This document shows positions 19,037-26,725 of a DNA stretch of 52,565 nt, piece by piece. Source of the stretch: a bacterium (GTDB lineage Bacteria > Ratteibacteria > UBA8468 > B48-G9 > JAFGKM01); the NCBI GenBank assembly GCA_026414725.1, contig JAOAIL010000001.1:1-52565 (forward strand), given 5' to 3'. Under the pieces are notes generated by a model. The model saw only the letters and a list, made by a program, of their open reading frames with translations, had not been told where the DNA came from and searched no databases. Numbering within the stretch: the first letter of the stretch is position 1; each line of letters begins with the position of its first letter. Position numbers and translations under genes: made by a program.

Positions 19037-19906
19037 TTAAAAGGTAGCACCTTTTTTCCCTGTCTTCTTTTCCATCTCAAGAAGTTGTCTGCCATATTCA
19101 AAGCCCGCCTGTGCAACAGGGCTATCACTCCTTAAAGTTCTACTCTTTGTATGTTCAGCATTATAAAAATCCCTTTTTTCAAGAAGTTTAAGAAACCTTT
19201 CTTTGAAATCAGCAATACTTTCTCCATATATGTGGTAGGAATCTGCTATGTCTGTATACTGTCCGACCTTAATTTCTTCACCTGTCCTTTCAGATATTTT
19301 TTCAGCAATAAATTGCTGTAGAGAAGTAAGCCCGAATATATTCATAAACGCAGCCCTGTATGCATCCCTTGAGCGCCAGTGGACATTCATCACAAGATAT
19401 TTTTTCCCACCATACCCTTTAACTATCCTGCACCAGAGCCGTTGAAGACATGGGGGGTCATACGTCTGCGGGTCATAAAACGGAATCCATGTAATTGCCT
19501 GTGCCCTTCTACTGAAAGGTACTGAACTGAGTTTTTCAACAATATAGTCAATCTGATTGACCCTTCTCTGTTCAGGACTTTCCGGAATGTTATAGTTGAA
19601 CAACCTATCGTGATATGTATATGTCCACTTCTTCTCCTCAGGACATATCCAGTGGTCGTGGACACCATCCACAACCTCCTGCCTGTACTTTTCAAGGTCT
19701 TCTATACCCCCAGGGAAAGCAAGATGGATTCTCGGTTCAGCAAATGGATTATTCACAACCATTATCATAGTAGCATCTTTACTCTCAGGGTCTTCGGGTC
19801 TGTCATACTCTGTTTTTATAGAAAAACCCTTCTCCCATAGTTCTAATAAACTCTTTTCCCATACTTCTGCTACTGTTTCTCCCTTTACCATCAACACTGG
19901 TATCAT
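19037..19906 (-). CDS. Thymidylate synthase-superfamily protein (divergent)
   Basis: The 289-residue product matches the thymidylate synthase / dCMP hydroxymethylase fold, in a form closer to archaeal-type sequences than to E. coli ThyA. It retains PPCLQRLW with the nucleophilic Cys near residue 151, WRSRDAY (phosphate-binding Arg and the following Asp), FMNIFG (the dUMP Asn position) and HIYGE (nucleotide-binding His and Tyr). It therefore probably methylates dUMP with methylene-tetrahydrofolate, or hydroxymethylates a pyrimidine nucleotide. The start at 19906 is decided by AAGGAGG and an ATGA overlap with polX; a longer reading from 19939 lacks support. It sits in the polX operon. Confidence 0.78.
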   Translation of the reverse strand: MIPVLMVKGETVAEVWEKSLLELWEKGFSIKTEYDRPEDPESKDATMIMVVNNPFAEPRIHLAFPGGIEDLEKYRQEVVDGVHDHWICPEEKKWTYTYHDRLFNYNIPESPEQRRVNQIDYIVEKLSSVPFSRRAQAITWIPFYDPQTYDPPCLQRLWCRIVKGYGGKKYLVMNVHWRSRDAYRAAFMNIFGLTSLQQFIAEKISERTGEEIKVGQYTDIADSYHIYGESIADFKERFLKLLEKRDFYNAEHTKSRTLRSDSPVAQAGFEYGRQLLEMEKKTGKKGATF

Positions 19907-21594
19907 CTCTTCCTCCTTCTCAGTGGGATATCTTCCCATCTGTATGTATTAAGAACTTCCTTTTTCCCAAGCCATCCCCTTCTCGCAGTCCCTATACCTA
20001 ATTCCATATCTCCAAGCATTCCTGTACTGTGTGCATCTGTCCCTATAATAAATTTTGCTCCATATCCCTTTGCTTTAATAATATTCACATCATTCAGGTC
20101 AAGCCGGTCATAAGAGGCATTAATTTCAAGAACAACCCCTTTTTTCACTGCATATCCCATTATATCTTCAATATCTATCTTATACCCTTCTCTACCTGAT
20201 AACAATCTTCCTGTAGGATGTGAAATAATATCTACAAAAGGATTATCCATTGCCTTTTTCATCCTTTCAGTAACATTTTTTGCAAACCCCTGATGGATTG
20301 CTGCTATAACAAAATCAAGTTTCTCCAGTATTGAATCAGAATAGTCAAGAGAACCATCAGAAAGTATATCAACCTCCATCCCTTTCAATATCTTTATCCC
20401 CTTTATTTTCTCCTGAACTATGTCTATCTCCTCATTCCTTCTTTTCAAGGTTTCCTCATCAAGACCACCTGCTATCTTGGATGTCTTTGAGTGGTCACAT
20501 ATACCTATATATTCATACCCCATCTTTTTTGCTGCAACAACAATTTTTTCAATCTCATCCATACCATCAGAGTAGTTTGAGTGAACATGAAGGTCCCCTC
20601 TTATATCTATTTGTTCTATAAGAACCGGTAATCTATCTTCCATTGATGCTTCTATTTCTCCTCTATCTTCCCTTATCTCCGGAGGTATCCATTTAAGTCC
20701 TAATTTGTTATATACCTCTTCTTCCGTTTTACCTGCAACCTTCTTTGTCCCTCTGAATACACCGTATTCATTTATCTTAAGCCCTTTATCCTTTGCCAGT
20801 CCTCTGAGTTTTATATTATGTGCCTTTGAACCAGTAAAATATAAAAGTGCTGCACCCCAGCAATCTTTCTCAACAACCCGCAGGTCAACCTGCATATCCT
20901 CAAAGGAAGTTCTCACAGATGCCTTCGTATCCCCTTTTGCTAATATCTCCTTAACATATGGTTGCCTCACAAATCTTTCAATAATATCTTCTGTCCTGTC
21001 CCCTGTAGCAAGGATATCTATATCTCCTATGGTTTCTTTCATCCTTCTTAAAGAGCCAGCAGGAGAGACATTCTCTGATATAGCAATCAGTGGTTTTACA
21101 ACTTCCCTTGATACCATCAATGCAGTAGCAAGGGGTATCCTTGCCCTTCCCTCTTTATATAGAAAAATCCCTTTTTTTATATTCTCCTCTTTTTTTTCTC
21201 CCATACCTGGCAGGATAGCCACCTTACCTTCCTCTATTACCCTCTCAAGATCTTTAAGATTATTAACTCCTAACTCTTTATGTAGAAGTTGAAGGGTTTT
21301 AGGTCCCATATTCGGTATATTTAGGAGTTCTAAAAGTCCTTCAGGTATATCAGCAATTACCTCCTCATATTTTTTAATTCTACCTGTCTTAAGATACTCC
21401 TCTATCTTTTCTGTCATACCCTTACCTATCCCTTCAATCTCAGAGGGATGTATGGAAGATAAATCTCCTGAAAACTCCCTTAATACCCTCGCTGCCTTCC
21501 TGTAAGCATTCACCTTAAAGACCATCTCTCCCTTAAACTCAAGGGCATCTGCAATTTTATCAAAAATATCCGCTATCTCAGTATTTTTCCCCAT
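19903..21594 (-). CDS. polX: DNA polymerase/3'-5' exonuclease PolX
   Basis: A bacterial family X DNA polymerase with a C-terminal PHP domain, 563 residues, normal length. Order: helix-hairpin-helix regions (about 1-150, with GIGKGMTEKIEEY and NMGPKTLQLL), nucleotidyltransferase palm with AGSLRRMKETIGDIDI near 180-195 (metal-binding Asp pair), and PHP domain from about 330 with DLHVHSNYSDG, EVDIL, ISHPTGR and IGTDAH. The family fills short gaps in base excision repair and has 3'-5' exonuclease/phosphatase activity from the PHP site. It begins an operon; a TATAAT box (21613-21618, minus strand) and a nearby inverted repeat lie upstream. AAAGGT precedes the ATG. Confidence 0.97.
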   Translation of the reverse strand: MGKNTEIADIFDKIADALEFKGEMVFKVNAYRKAARVLREFSGDLSSIHPSEIEGIGKGMTEKIEEYLKTGRIKKYEEVIADIPEGLLELLNIPNMGPKTLQLLHKELGVNNLKDLERVIEEGKVAILPGMGEKKEENIKKGIFLYKEGRARIPLATALMVSREVVKPLIAISENVSPAGSLRRMKETIGDIDILATGDRTEDIIERFVRQPYVKEILAKGDTKASVRTSFEDMQVDLRVVEKDCWGAALLYFTGSKAHNIKLRGLAKDKGLKINEYGVFRGTKKVAGKTEEEVYNKLGLKWIPPEIREDRGEIEASMEDRLPVLIEQIDIRGDLHVHSNYSDGMDEIEKIVVAAKKMGYEYIGICDHSKTSKIAGGLDEETLKRRNEEIDIVQEKIKGIKILKGMEVDILSDGSLDYSDSILEKLDFVIAAIHQGFAKNVTERMKKAMDNPFVDIISHPTGRLLSGREGYKIDIEDIMGYAVKKGVVLEINASYDRLDLNDVNIIKAKGYGAKFIIGTDAHSTGMLGDMELGIGTARRGWLGKKEVLNTYRWEDIPLRRRKR

Positions 21595-21634
21595 TATTAT
21601 TACCTTTAACTTATTATATCTTACAGGTTTTCAG

Positions 21635-21654
21635 AAACTATGGCAAGATAGTTT
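21635..21654. repeat. Inverted repeat in the polX promoter region
   Basis: A perfect 7-bp inverted repeat with a 6-nt centre: AAACTAT (21635-21641), GGCAAG, ATAGTTT (21648-21654). On the minus strand it covers the place where a -35 box would sit relative to the TATAAT at 21613-21618, about 40 nt before polX. A regulator-binding site is plausible but unproven. The rest of the 21595-21699 gap shows nothing else that I can name. Confidence 0.4.
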
Positions 21655-21699
21655 AGTATAAATAAATAGCATAAAGAAGAAACAGTTTTTACTTCTGCC

Positions 21700-22188
21700 T
21701 TAATACTCATAAGGGGTGATTGTGGGGGTTTCAAGAACAGCACCAAGAATTTCTGACGCACTCTCCTCATCTATATAGTCAATTTTTTCAAGGATACTCT
21801 GTTCAGAATATGGTAGAGAGGTAAGAACAATTCCATAACCATTTTTACCGCTCCTAAAAACTATCTTTTCCTTTTCATTATCAGTCCTTTTTATCAAAAA
21901 TAAAGATACAATAAGTAATAGAGAAACCAGAGCGAACACGGGTTTAATAATGGAGATGCGATGCGGGATAGATACCTTTATATCAGAGAGTTTCTTTTCC
22001 CATACATCCATTTGAGGTACAGATATTTCTATACTTCTACTTTTTACAATGATTTCTCTATACTCCTCAAACAATTTACTACAATCTAAACATTCTTTTA
22101 GATGTATCATAAGATTCTCTCTATCTATCTGGGATAATTCCCCTGCGAGATAATCCACCATTAATCTTTCATATCTTTTACATACCAT
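21700..22188 (-). CDS. Anti-sigma factor with zinc-finger (zf-HC2) domain
   Basis: The 162-residue product has an N-terminal zinc-binding anti-sigma domain with Cys3 and the HLKECLDC motif (His28, Cys32, Cys35). A linker follows, then one membrane helix at about 85-102 (FALVSLLLIVSLFLI), then an extracytoplasmic tail of about 60 residues. It should hold the preceding ECF sigma factor at the membrane until a signal releases it. Its start overlaps the sigma gene by 11 nt and has a strong GGGAGGT ribosome-binding site. The tail has no recognised sensor domain, so the signal is unknown. Confidence 0.87.
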   Translation of the reverse strand: MVCKRYERLMVDYLAGELSQIDRENLMIHLKECLDCSKLFEEYREIIVKSRSIEISVPQMDVWEKKLSDIKVSIPHRISIIKPVFALVSLLLIVSLFLIKRTDNEKEKIVFRSGKNGYGIVLTSLPYSEQSILEKIDYIDEESASEILGAVLETPTITPYEY

Positions 22189-22693
22189 TTTTCTTACCTC
22201 CCAGGTTTTTCTTTATCTTCTGTATAACCTGAAAGTATGTCGCTTTTACAGTTCCTATCCTGCTTTTTGTAAGTCGGGCAATCTCTTCATATGTAAGCTC
22301 CTCATAACACTTTAATATAAAAACCGCTTTCTGTTTTGGAGTAAGATTATCTATCTCTTTCTTAATACTATCTATCCTGTCTGAATTTATGAGATTCTTT
22401 TCTCCAATATGTAATCTTTCATCTTCAAAGTCCTTTTCAATAGGTAATAACCCTTTCTGTGACCTTTTATTCAAAAAATCATAAGAAAGATTAAGTGTTA
22501 TCCTGTATAACCAGGTAGAAACAGCGGCTTCATTTCTAAACTTTTCCCAGTTCTGGTATGCCCTTATAAAACTTTCCTGAACTATGTCCATAGCATCCTG
22601 CTTGTTACTAACCATTCTGAATGCCACACTATATAGTTTCCCTGCATATTCCTTATAAAATTCTTCAAATATTATCTTTTTTTCATCTGGCAT
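22178..22693 (-). CDS. ECF-family RNA polymerase sigma factor
   Basis: The 171-residue product has only sigma regions 2 and 4. Region 2 holds MDIVQESFIRAYQNWEKF and the -10-recognition stretch VSTWLYRITLN. Region 4 holds LTPKQKAVFILKCYEELTYEE followed by a helix-turn-helix ending GTVKATYFQ. It should direct a stress or envelope regulon under control of the anti-sigma factor encoded just downstream. It is transcribed divergently from rpsT. I do not see a repeated GAAC-type ECF promoter upstream, so self-regulation is not shown by the sequence. Confidence 0.93.
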   Translation of the reverse strand: MPDEKKIIFEEFYKEYAGKLYSVAFRMVSNKQDAMDIVQESFIRAYQNWEKFRNEAAVSTWLYRITLNLSYDFLNKRSQKGLLPIEKDFEDERLHIGEKNLINSDRIDSIKKEIDNLTPKQKAVFILKCYEELTYEEIARLTKSRIGTVKATYFQVIQKIKKNLGGKKNGM

Positions 22694-22727
22694 ATTTTTC
22701 CATTCTTCTTTATTATGACAGATGTTC

Positions 22728-22756
22728 TTGATAAAAGGTTTAGTTTATGGTATTAT
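22728..22756 (+). promoter_or_regulatory. Promoter of rpsT
   Basis: TTGATA (22728-22733), a 17-nt spacer and TATTAT (22751-22756), with TGG directly before the -10 box, giving an extended -10 element. It would give a leader of about 33 nt ahead of rpsT. Confidence 0.7.
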
Positions 22757-22795
22757 CATACCACTTTCATCAATACTATAAAAGGAGATAGAGAT

Positions 22796-23077
22796 ATGGC
22801 GAAAAAGAAAAAGAACGTTTTAAAAAGGCAGAGACAGGAAAAGAAAAAGAGGTATTACAACAAAAAAATTAAAGAAGCCATTAAAAAATCAATAAAAGAT
22901 GTAAAGAAAGCAATTTTAACTCAAAAAGCAGAAGTACAGGATATGCTGAAAAAAACATATAAGATGATTGATAAAGCCGTTGCAAAAGGTGTAATACACA
23001 AAAATACTGCTGCCAGGAAGAAAAGTAGATTAGCCCTATTTTTAAAGAAATACGGAAAACAGATAAAAACTGGTTAA
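22796..23077 (+). CDS. rpsT: 30S ribosomal protein S20
   Basis: A 93-residue, very lysine-rich helical protein that binds 16S rRNA in the small subunit. It begins MAKKKKNVLKRQRQ and ends with NTAARKKSRLALFLKK, matching the S20 C-terminal signature. I chose the ATG at 22796 because AAAGGAG lies 7-8 nt before it and the upstream in-frame extension overlaps a good promoter. It converges with holA, 10 nt apart. The rpsT-holA-lptE neighbourhood is common in diderm bacteria. Confidence 0.96.
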   Translation: MAKKKKNVLKRQRQEKKKRYYNKKIKEAIKKSIKDVKKAILTQKAEVQDMLKKTYKMIDKAVAKGVIHKNTAARKKSRLALFLKKYGKQIKTG

Positions 23078-23087
23078 GAATAAAAAG

Positions 23088-23714
23088 TCAGGGAAGAATA
23101 GAGAAAAGAAATACATCAAACTCTTCTTCACCCATCTTGCCTATTTTAAGATTAAAATCAAGATTGTAAAGTTTTTGATACGAATCAAAAATCTTCTCAT
23201 CAATATTCTTCTTATTTTTGATAGTATTCCTTAAATATATAAAAGAAGCGTTAATTACAGCAGGAAAGTCATGTGGATTATGTGTTATATATTCTCTTAT
23301 AAGAGATATTATCTTCTTTTTATCTTTCGGACCTTTCATATAGAAGATAGCAGGGAAAAGTTCTAAAGGTACTTCTTCTTTTAACATTATATCCACATAA
23401 TCAGCAAGTACATCTTTTATCTCTTTACCGCTAAGGATAAGAAATATATCCTCTTTAGGATTTTCAAAAAGGTCCTTTAAGAGTTTACAGTCCTCTTTGT
23501 TTATCTTTTCACAGTTTTTTATATGGATGAGTTTTTTATTTGAAAAAAGCGGTAAAAAACCTGTTTCATCAAGAAGTACTTTTATAGATATCTCATCTGC
23601 AAAAACCGTCTTTATTTCACCTTTTTCTATACCATATTTCTCTATAAGATGTTGTTTTAATTCCTCTGCTTTCGCATCATCCCCAATAATTATATAGTTG
23701 TTCTTATCTATCAT
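23088..23714 (-). CDS. holA: Short DNA polymerase III delta subunit (HolA-like)
   Basis: The 208-residue product keeps the HolA N-terminus (YIIIGDDAKAEELKQHL; GFLPLFSNKKLIHIKNCEK) and C-terminus (LYNLDFNLKIGKMGEEEF). A typical delta subunit is about 330-350 residues, so about 120 residues of the middle region between the ATPase-like part and the collar are missing. No frameshift was found; the frame is open throughout. The delta subunit opens the sliding clamp in the clamp loader. Its place between lptE (ATGA overlap) and rpsT is the classic holA location, which supports the call despite the length. Confidence 0.72.
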   Translation of the reverse strand: MIDKNNYIIIGDDAKAEELKQHLIEKYGIEKGEIKTVFADEISIKVLLDETGFLPLFSNKKLIHIKNCEKINKEDCKLLKDLFENPKEDIFLILSGKEIKDVLADYVDIMLKEEVPLELFPAIFYMKGPKDKKKIISLIREYITHNPHDFPAVINASFIYLRNTIKNKKNIDEKIFDSYQKLYNLDFNLKIGKMGEEEFDVFLFSILP

Positions 23715-24199
23715 TTTCTATCAATAATACGGAAATAAATCTTATTCGCCAGTTTCTCTGAAATATCTTTAAGAACACCCTCCTCTTCATATTCCTTACC
23801 TAAAGAGGTTGAAATATTATCTGTAATGGTATCAGTAAATACAATATTTTCACCTTTATATAGTATTACTTCTGCTTCTATAATAAACTTTGCAATAACT
23901 ATCTCCCTTGACCTTTCTCCAGAAAAAAATAATGGGGTTCTCTCCCACTTTTTGATAAGAACCTTCAATGTATATTCTGCATCAGATGAATTTTTAACTG
24001 GCTGATACTCTGCATATTTAATAAATACATCCCTTAAAAATTCTGTTAGATAGATATCTACAAGTGGTTGTAAAGAATAGTTCAATACTGGCTGTATAAA
24101 AATTTTTGCTTTAGCATTTGAGATAAACTTATAACCGCATCCACATAGTAACAAAGTCATACTAATTACTACGTAGTTTCTTAGAAGCATCTTTACCAT
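23711..24199 (-). CDS. lptE: LPS-assembly lipoprotein LptE-like
   Basis: A lipoprotein of 162 residues. It has a signal peptide with lipobox LLCGC followed by CGYKF, the sequence typical of LptE, and a mixed beta-sheet body with the family patterns (IFIQPVLNYSLQP, EFLRDVFIKYAEYQPV). LptE plugs the LptD barrel that inserts lipopolysaccharide in the outer membrane; no lptD is in this window. Start choice: the ATG at 24199 has GGAA upstream; the ATG at 24190 is a possible alternative. Its first bases overlap the BamD-like gene by 38 nt, and it overlaps holA by 4 nt. Confidence 0.82.
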   Translation of the reverse strand: MVKMLLRNYVVISMTLLLCGCGYKFISNAKAKIFIQPVLNYSLQPLVDIYLTEFLRDVFIKYAEYQPVKNSSDAEYTLKVLIKKWERTPLFFSGERSREIVIAKFIIEAEVILYKGENIVFTDTITDNISTSLGKEYEEEGVLKDISEKLANKIYFRIIDRK

Positions 24200-25079
24200 A
24201 ACTTGTTTCCGCATAATTATCAACAAGAATCTTATAATAGTAGTTTGCCGAGTTCTTGTTTCCTGCCTTTTCATAAAAAGAAGCAATTTCAAAATATCTC
24301 TTCGCTTCATTCTCCATAATCTTATTTTTAATTTTCATCACTTCATCTCTGTAAGTACTCTCTCCGTAAAGTGCAAGAAATGTCTCTATATTTTTCTTTA
24401 CTCCTTCATACTGCCTTATATCGGTGGAGACCTCCGGAACGGAAAGGAATTCTGTCTTTATGAGATAAAAGTGTGCTTCTTCAAGTATAGAAGGATTAGT
24501 GTACTTCATTACTATATCAGAAAACACTTCCTTTGCTTTCTTGTACTGTTTGGTTTCAAGATAAAACTTCCCTAATTCTATCGCTCTTTTCTCTGAATCT
24601 TCTGCATATGGGTGATTTTCTATAACTGTAGCAAGCATCTCACCCCTTTCTTCTTTCCTCTCTTTAAAGAAAAGCCAGCCAGAACCTTTTTCAATCTCCT
24701 CTTCTGCTATCTTTCCCTGTCTCTTTATTGCCTCCATAAGAAAGGGAGATGAAGGATATTTATCCACAATCTTTTGATAATAATCAAATGCCTTTTTATT
24801 ATCTCCTTTTGACTGATAAAGTTCACCGAGAATAAAGCAGGAAGATGCAGCATATTCTGAATCAGGATAATGCCTCAAAAGTTTCTCGTATTCCCATATT
24901 GCACTGTCTATATTACCCTCTCTCTTCAACTGTTCTGCCCATTCAAACTGTTCCTTAGGGGTATCTTTGACAGCATACTTTGGATTTATCCACTTGCCTG
25001 TTTTGGGTGTCCACTCCCAGTAAGCAAGGCAATGAAGAGAAAAAAGAAAGGATACAAAAATTATTATTTTATATTTCAT
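24162..25079 (-). CDS. bamD: BamD-like outer-membrane assembly TPR protein
   Basis: A 305-residue exported protein with a signal peptide (about 1-19) and no clear lipobox. It then has a short WEWTPKTGKWINPKYAVKD segment and about five TPR-like helix pairs (EYEKLLRHYPDSEYA, YYQKIVDKYPSSPF, VFSDIVMKYTNPS and others), as in BamD/YfiO. BamD helps fold beta-barrel proteins at the outer membrane. The N-terminal WTP motif resembles homologues from Omnitrophota-like bacteria, from memory. The ATG at 25079 follows AAGGAGGACAAA. An extended -10 lies just upstream. It is followed by lptE, so the operon is about envelope assembly. Confidence 0.8.
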   Translation of the reverse strand: MKYKIIIFVSFLFSLHCLAYWEWTPKTGKWINPKYAVKDTPKEQFEWAEQLKREGNIDSAIWEYEKLLRHYPDSEYAASSCFILGELYQSKGDNKKAFDYYQKIVDKYPSSPFLMEAIKRQGKIAEEEIEKGSGWLFFKERKEERGEMLATVIENHPYAEDSEKRAIELGKFYLETKQYKKAKEVFSDIVMKYTNPSILEEAHFYLIKTEFLSVPEVSTDIRQYEGVKKNIETFLALYGESTYRDEVMKIKNKIMENEAKRYFEIASFYEKAGNKNSANYYYKILVDNYAETSYGKDASKKLRSN

Positions 25080-25095
25080 TTTGTCCTCCTTTTTT

Positions 25096-25104
25096 ATTAT
25101 ACCA
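25096..25104 (-). promoter_or_regulatory. Extended -10 promoter of the bamD-lptE-holA operon
   Basis: The minus strand reads TGGTATAAT, a perfect extended -10, about 17 nt before the BamD-like start codon. No convincing -35 is seen, which is usual for extended -10 promoters. Confidence 0.55.
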
Positions 25105-25122
25105 TACCAGCATATTTTTTTC

Positions 25123-25151
25123 TTTACCTTTATTATCTTCAAGTTTATAAT
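25123..25151 (+). promoter_or_regulatory. Promoter of the receiver-domain gene
   Basis: TTTACC (25123-25128), a 17-nt spacer and a perfect TATAAT (25146-25151). The predicted leader of about 18 nt contains the GGAGG ribosome-binding site of the gene starting at 25176. Confidence 0.5.
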
Positions 25152-25175
25152 ATAGTACGCCTAATGGAGGATACA

Positions 25176-25559
25176 ATGGAAGGGATAGAAAAACAGCTGA
25201 ATATAATGATAATAGAGGATGATGATACTATAAGAAAAATTATTACTATTGAATTCAAAAGAAAGGGACATAATGTTCTTGAATATACAGATGCTGCAGC
25301 AGCAATGCAGGACCTTGAGAGAGAAAAAAAACCCATAGATGTAGCAATAGTTGACCTTATGAATATGGGGTATGGTGGAAATATTGGAGAGTATCTGAGA
25401 AAACAGAACGAATATAGAAATATCCCTATATTTTTCTATACAGCTCTTACACAACAGCAGTTCAATACAAAGATATTAGACACTCCTAACACCCACTACA
25501 TACATAAAGAACCTGGAAGTATCAAAATTCTTGTTGAAAAAATAGAGTCCCTTTTTTAA
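25176..25559 (+). CDS. Stand-alone response-regulator receiver domain
   Basis: A CheY-like single-domain protein of 127 residues. It has the acidic pair in MIIEDDDTIRK (about 12-16), the phospho-acceptor Asp in IVDLMNMGY (about 62-64), Thr in FFYTAL (near 90) and Lys in HKEPGS (near 112), so all key receiver residues are present. It lacks an output domain, so it probably passes phosphate on or binds a partner. The ATG at 25176 lies 5 nt after GGAGG; the ATG at 25164 is inside that site. It faces the FecR-CHASE2-kinase genes and could be the partner of the kinase at 28512 (inference). Confidence 0.92.
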   Translation: MEGIEKQLNIMIIEDDDTIRKIITIEFKRKGHNVLEYTDAAAAMQDLEREKKPIDVAIVDLMNMGYGGNIGEYLRKQNEYRNIPIFFYTALTQQQFNTKILDTPNTHYIHKEPGSIKILVEKIESLF

Positions 25560-25600
25560 CTCATTATCCATAATCTTTTCAAAAAAGATATAGAAATGAG

Positions 25601-25630
25601 AAAAACAGAAAGATTAAAAATTTCTGTTTT
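25601..25630. terminator. Possible bidirectional terminator
   Basis: A perfect 10-bp inverted repeat AAAACAGAAA (25602-25611) / TTTCTGTTTT (25621-25630) with a 9-nt loop lies between the convergent receiver and FecR genes. It is GC-poor. Arms rich in A on one side and T on the other fit termination in both directions. On the minus strand the stem overlaps the FecR gene stop codon. Strength is doubtful because of the low GC. Confidence 0.5.
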
Positions 25631-26681
25631 ACAGGGCTTCTTTCAACTTTTCTATAAATATAATCTTCTTCTCTTCTCCATATGTATCACCTGTTGCGCC
25701 TATAAGTCCAAATGTAGAGAGTTCAATGTATTCCTTTCCTGCTGGTGTTTTCTTCTTTTTATACTGGTATGGTCTACCATAAGGGTCCATAAAGGTTGTT
25801 CCAGCACCTAAATATGGTCCGTTCCATCCCTGAATATCAGGGTTTTTCATCAAATCCTCCAGTTTTGTAGGAACTGTTCCAGTATCCGCGTAGAAAAGTT
25901 TTATAGCATTCTCTATCGCAGAAAAGTCATTTATTACCTTTTCAGTACCCTTCTTTGCCATACTTAATTCTCTGACTATTCTTGCTGCTTCCTGTATCTG
26001 CATAGCATTTATCTCAGCAATACCACCAACAATACCTATCTCGGAAAATGGAATACTGTTCTTCCAGTTTTCCCATTCCTGTTTTTCTTTTTCCTCAAGC
26101 ATCTGTGGTGGAACAGGTGGTTTATTCGCAACTATAACTGTGGACATATTTTCTTTAAGGATTACATAACCTGGGGTCTTTGTTGATGCCACTCCCACCT
26201 CTCCTGCAATTACCCCCACTGTTGTGGTATCATCCTGCTGATTATAGTTTGTAGTAAATATTGTCCCCCTTACCCCTGCAATGGTATTGGGTGTCTCTAT
26301 GTTAAACTTCCTGTCTGGTTCAGGAAGTTTCTCCACTACAGACCATACCTTTCCCTTAGGCAACTGGACTTTTATCTCTTTTATCTCATCCTTCTCGTCA
26401 AAAAGTGAACGTTCTATCTTTATCGCTGTATTTTCCGAAAGGGTTATAACTGCTTTTTTTCCAAAAGAGATAATTGCTTTCCCTCCAGAGTCAACTTTTA
26501 CAAACATCCCTTCAGTAAGTTTACTCTTCACAGGAAGGTCTTCCCATCTGGTAGTAGCAGAATTCCAGTAATATACTGAACCAGTCCTTTCAGCGAGCAT
26601 TATCGGATTATCTCCTGCAAAACAGAATAAACTTAAATAAATTATGACTATCAACCCAAAAAGTATTTTTTTCTTTTCCAT
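25629..26681 (-). CDS. FecR domain fused to a pseudopilin GspG-like domain
   Basis: An exported 350-residue protein. It has a signal peptide (about 1-22), an SH3-like/FecR region at about 30-165 (LSENTAIKIE and NTIAGVRGTIF, the FecR signature), a linker rich in Glu and Pro (about 190-215), and a C-terminal GspG-like domain at about 255-350 (FSAIENAIKLFYADTGTVP, GWNGPYL and DPYGRPYQY). The GspG part lacks its usual N-terminal prepilin helix, so it should not polymerise as a pilin. FecR domains often act as periplasmic sensors or anchors. It is downstream of the CHASE2-cyclase and kinase genes. GGGGAG precedes the ATG. Confidence 0.85.
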   Translation of the reverse strand: MEKKKILFGLIVIIYLSLFCFAGDNPIMLAERTGSVYYWNSATTRWEDLPVKSKLTEGMFVKVDSGGKAIISFGKKAVITLSENTAIKIERSLFDEKDEIKEIKVQLPKGKVWSVVEKLPEPDRKFNIETPNTIAGVRGTIFTTNYNQQDDTTTVGVIAGEVGVASTKTPGYVILKENMSTVIVANKPPVPPQMLEEKEKQEWENWKNSIPFSEIGIVGGIAEINAMQIQEAARIVRELSMAKKGTEKVINDFSAIENAIKLFYADTGTVPTKLEDLMKNPDIQGWNGPYLGAGTTFMDPYGRPYQYKKKKTPAGKEYIELSTFGLIGATGDTYGEEKKIIFIEKLKEAL

Positions 26682-26725
26682 ATTGCTCTCCCCTGTATAA
26701 AAAATCTTTCTATCAATTTAATCCT

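Noticed and set aside
22715-22795. N-terminal extension of S20
   Set aside because: The extension overlaps a strong promoter, and the ATG at 22796 has a good ribosome-binding site and the normal S20 N-terminus.
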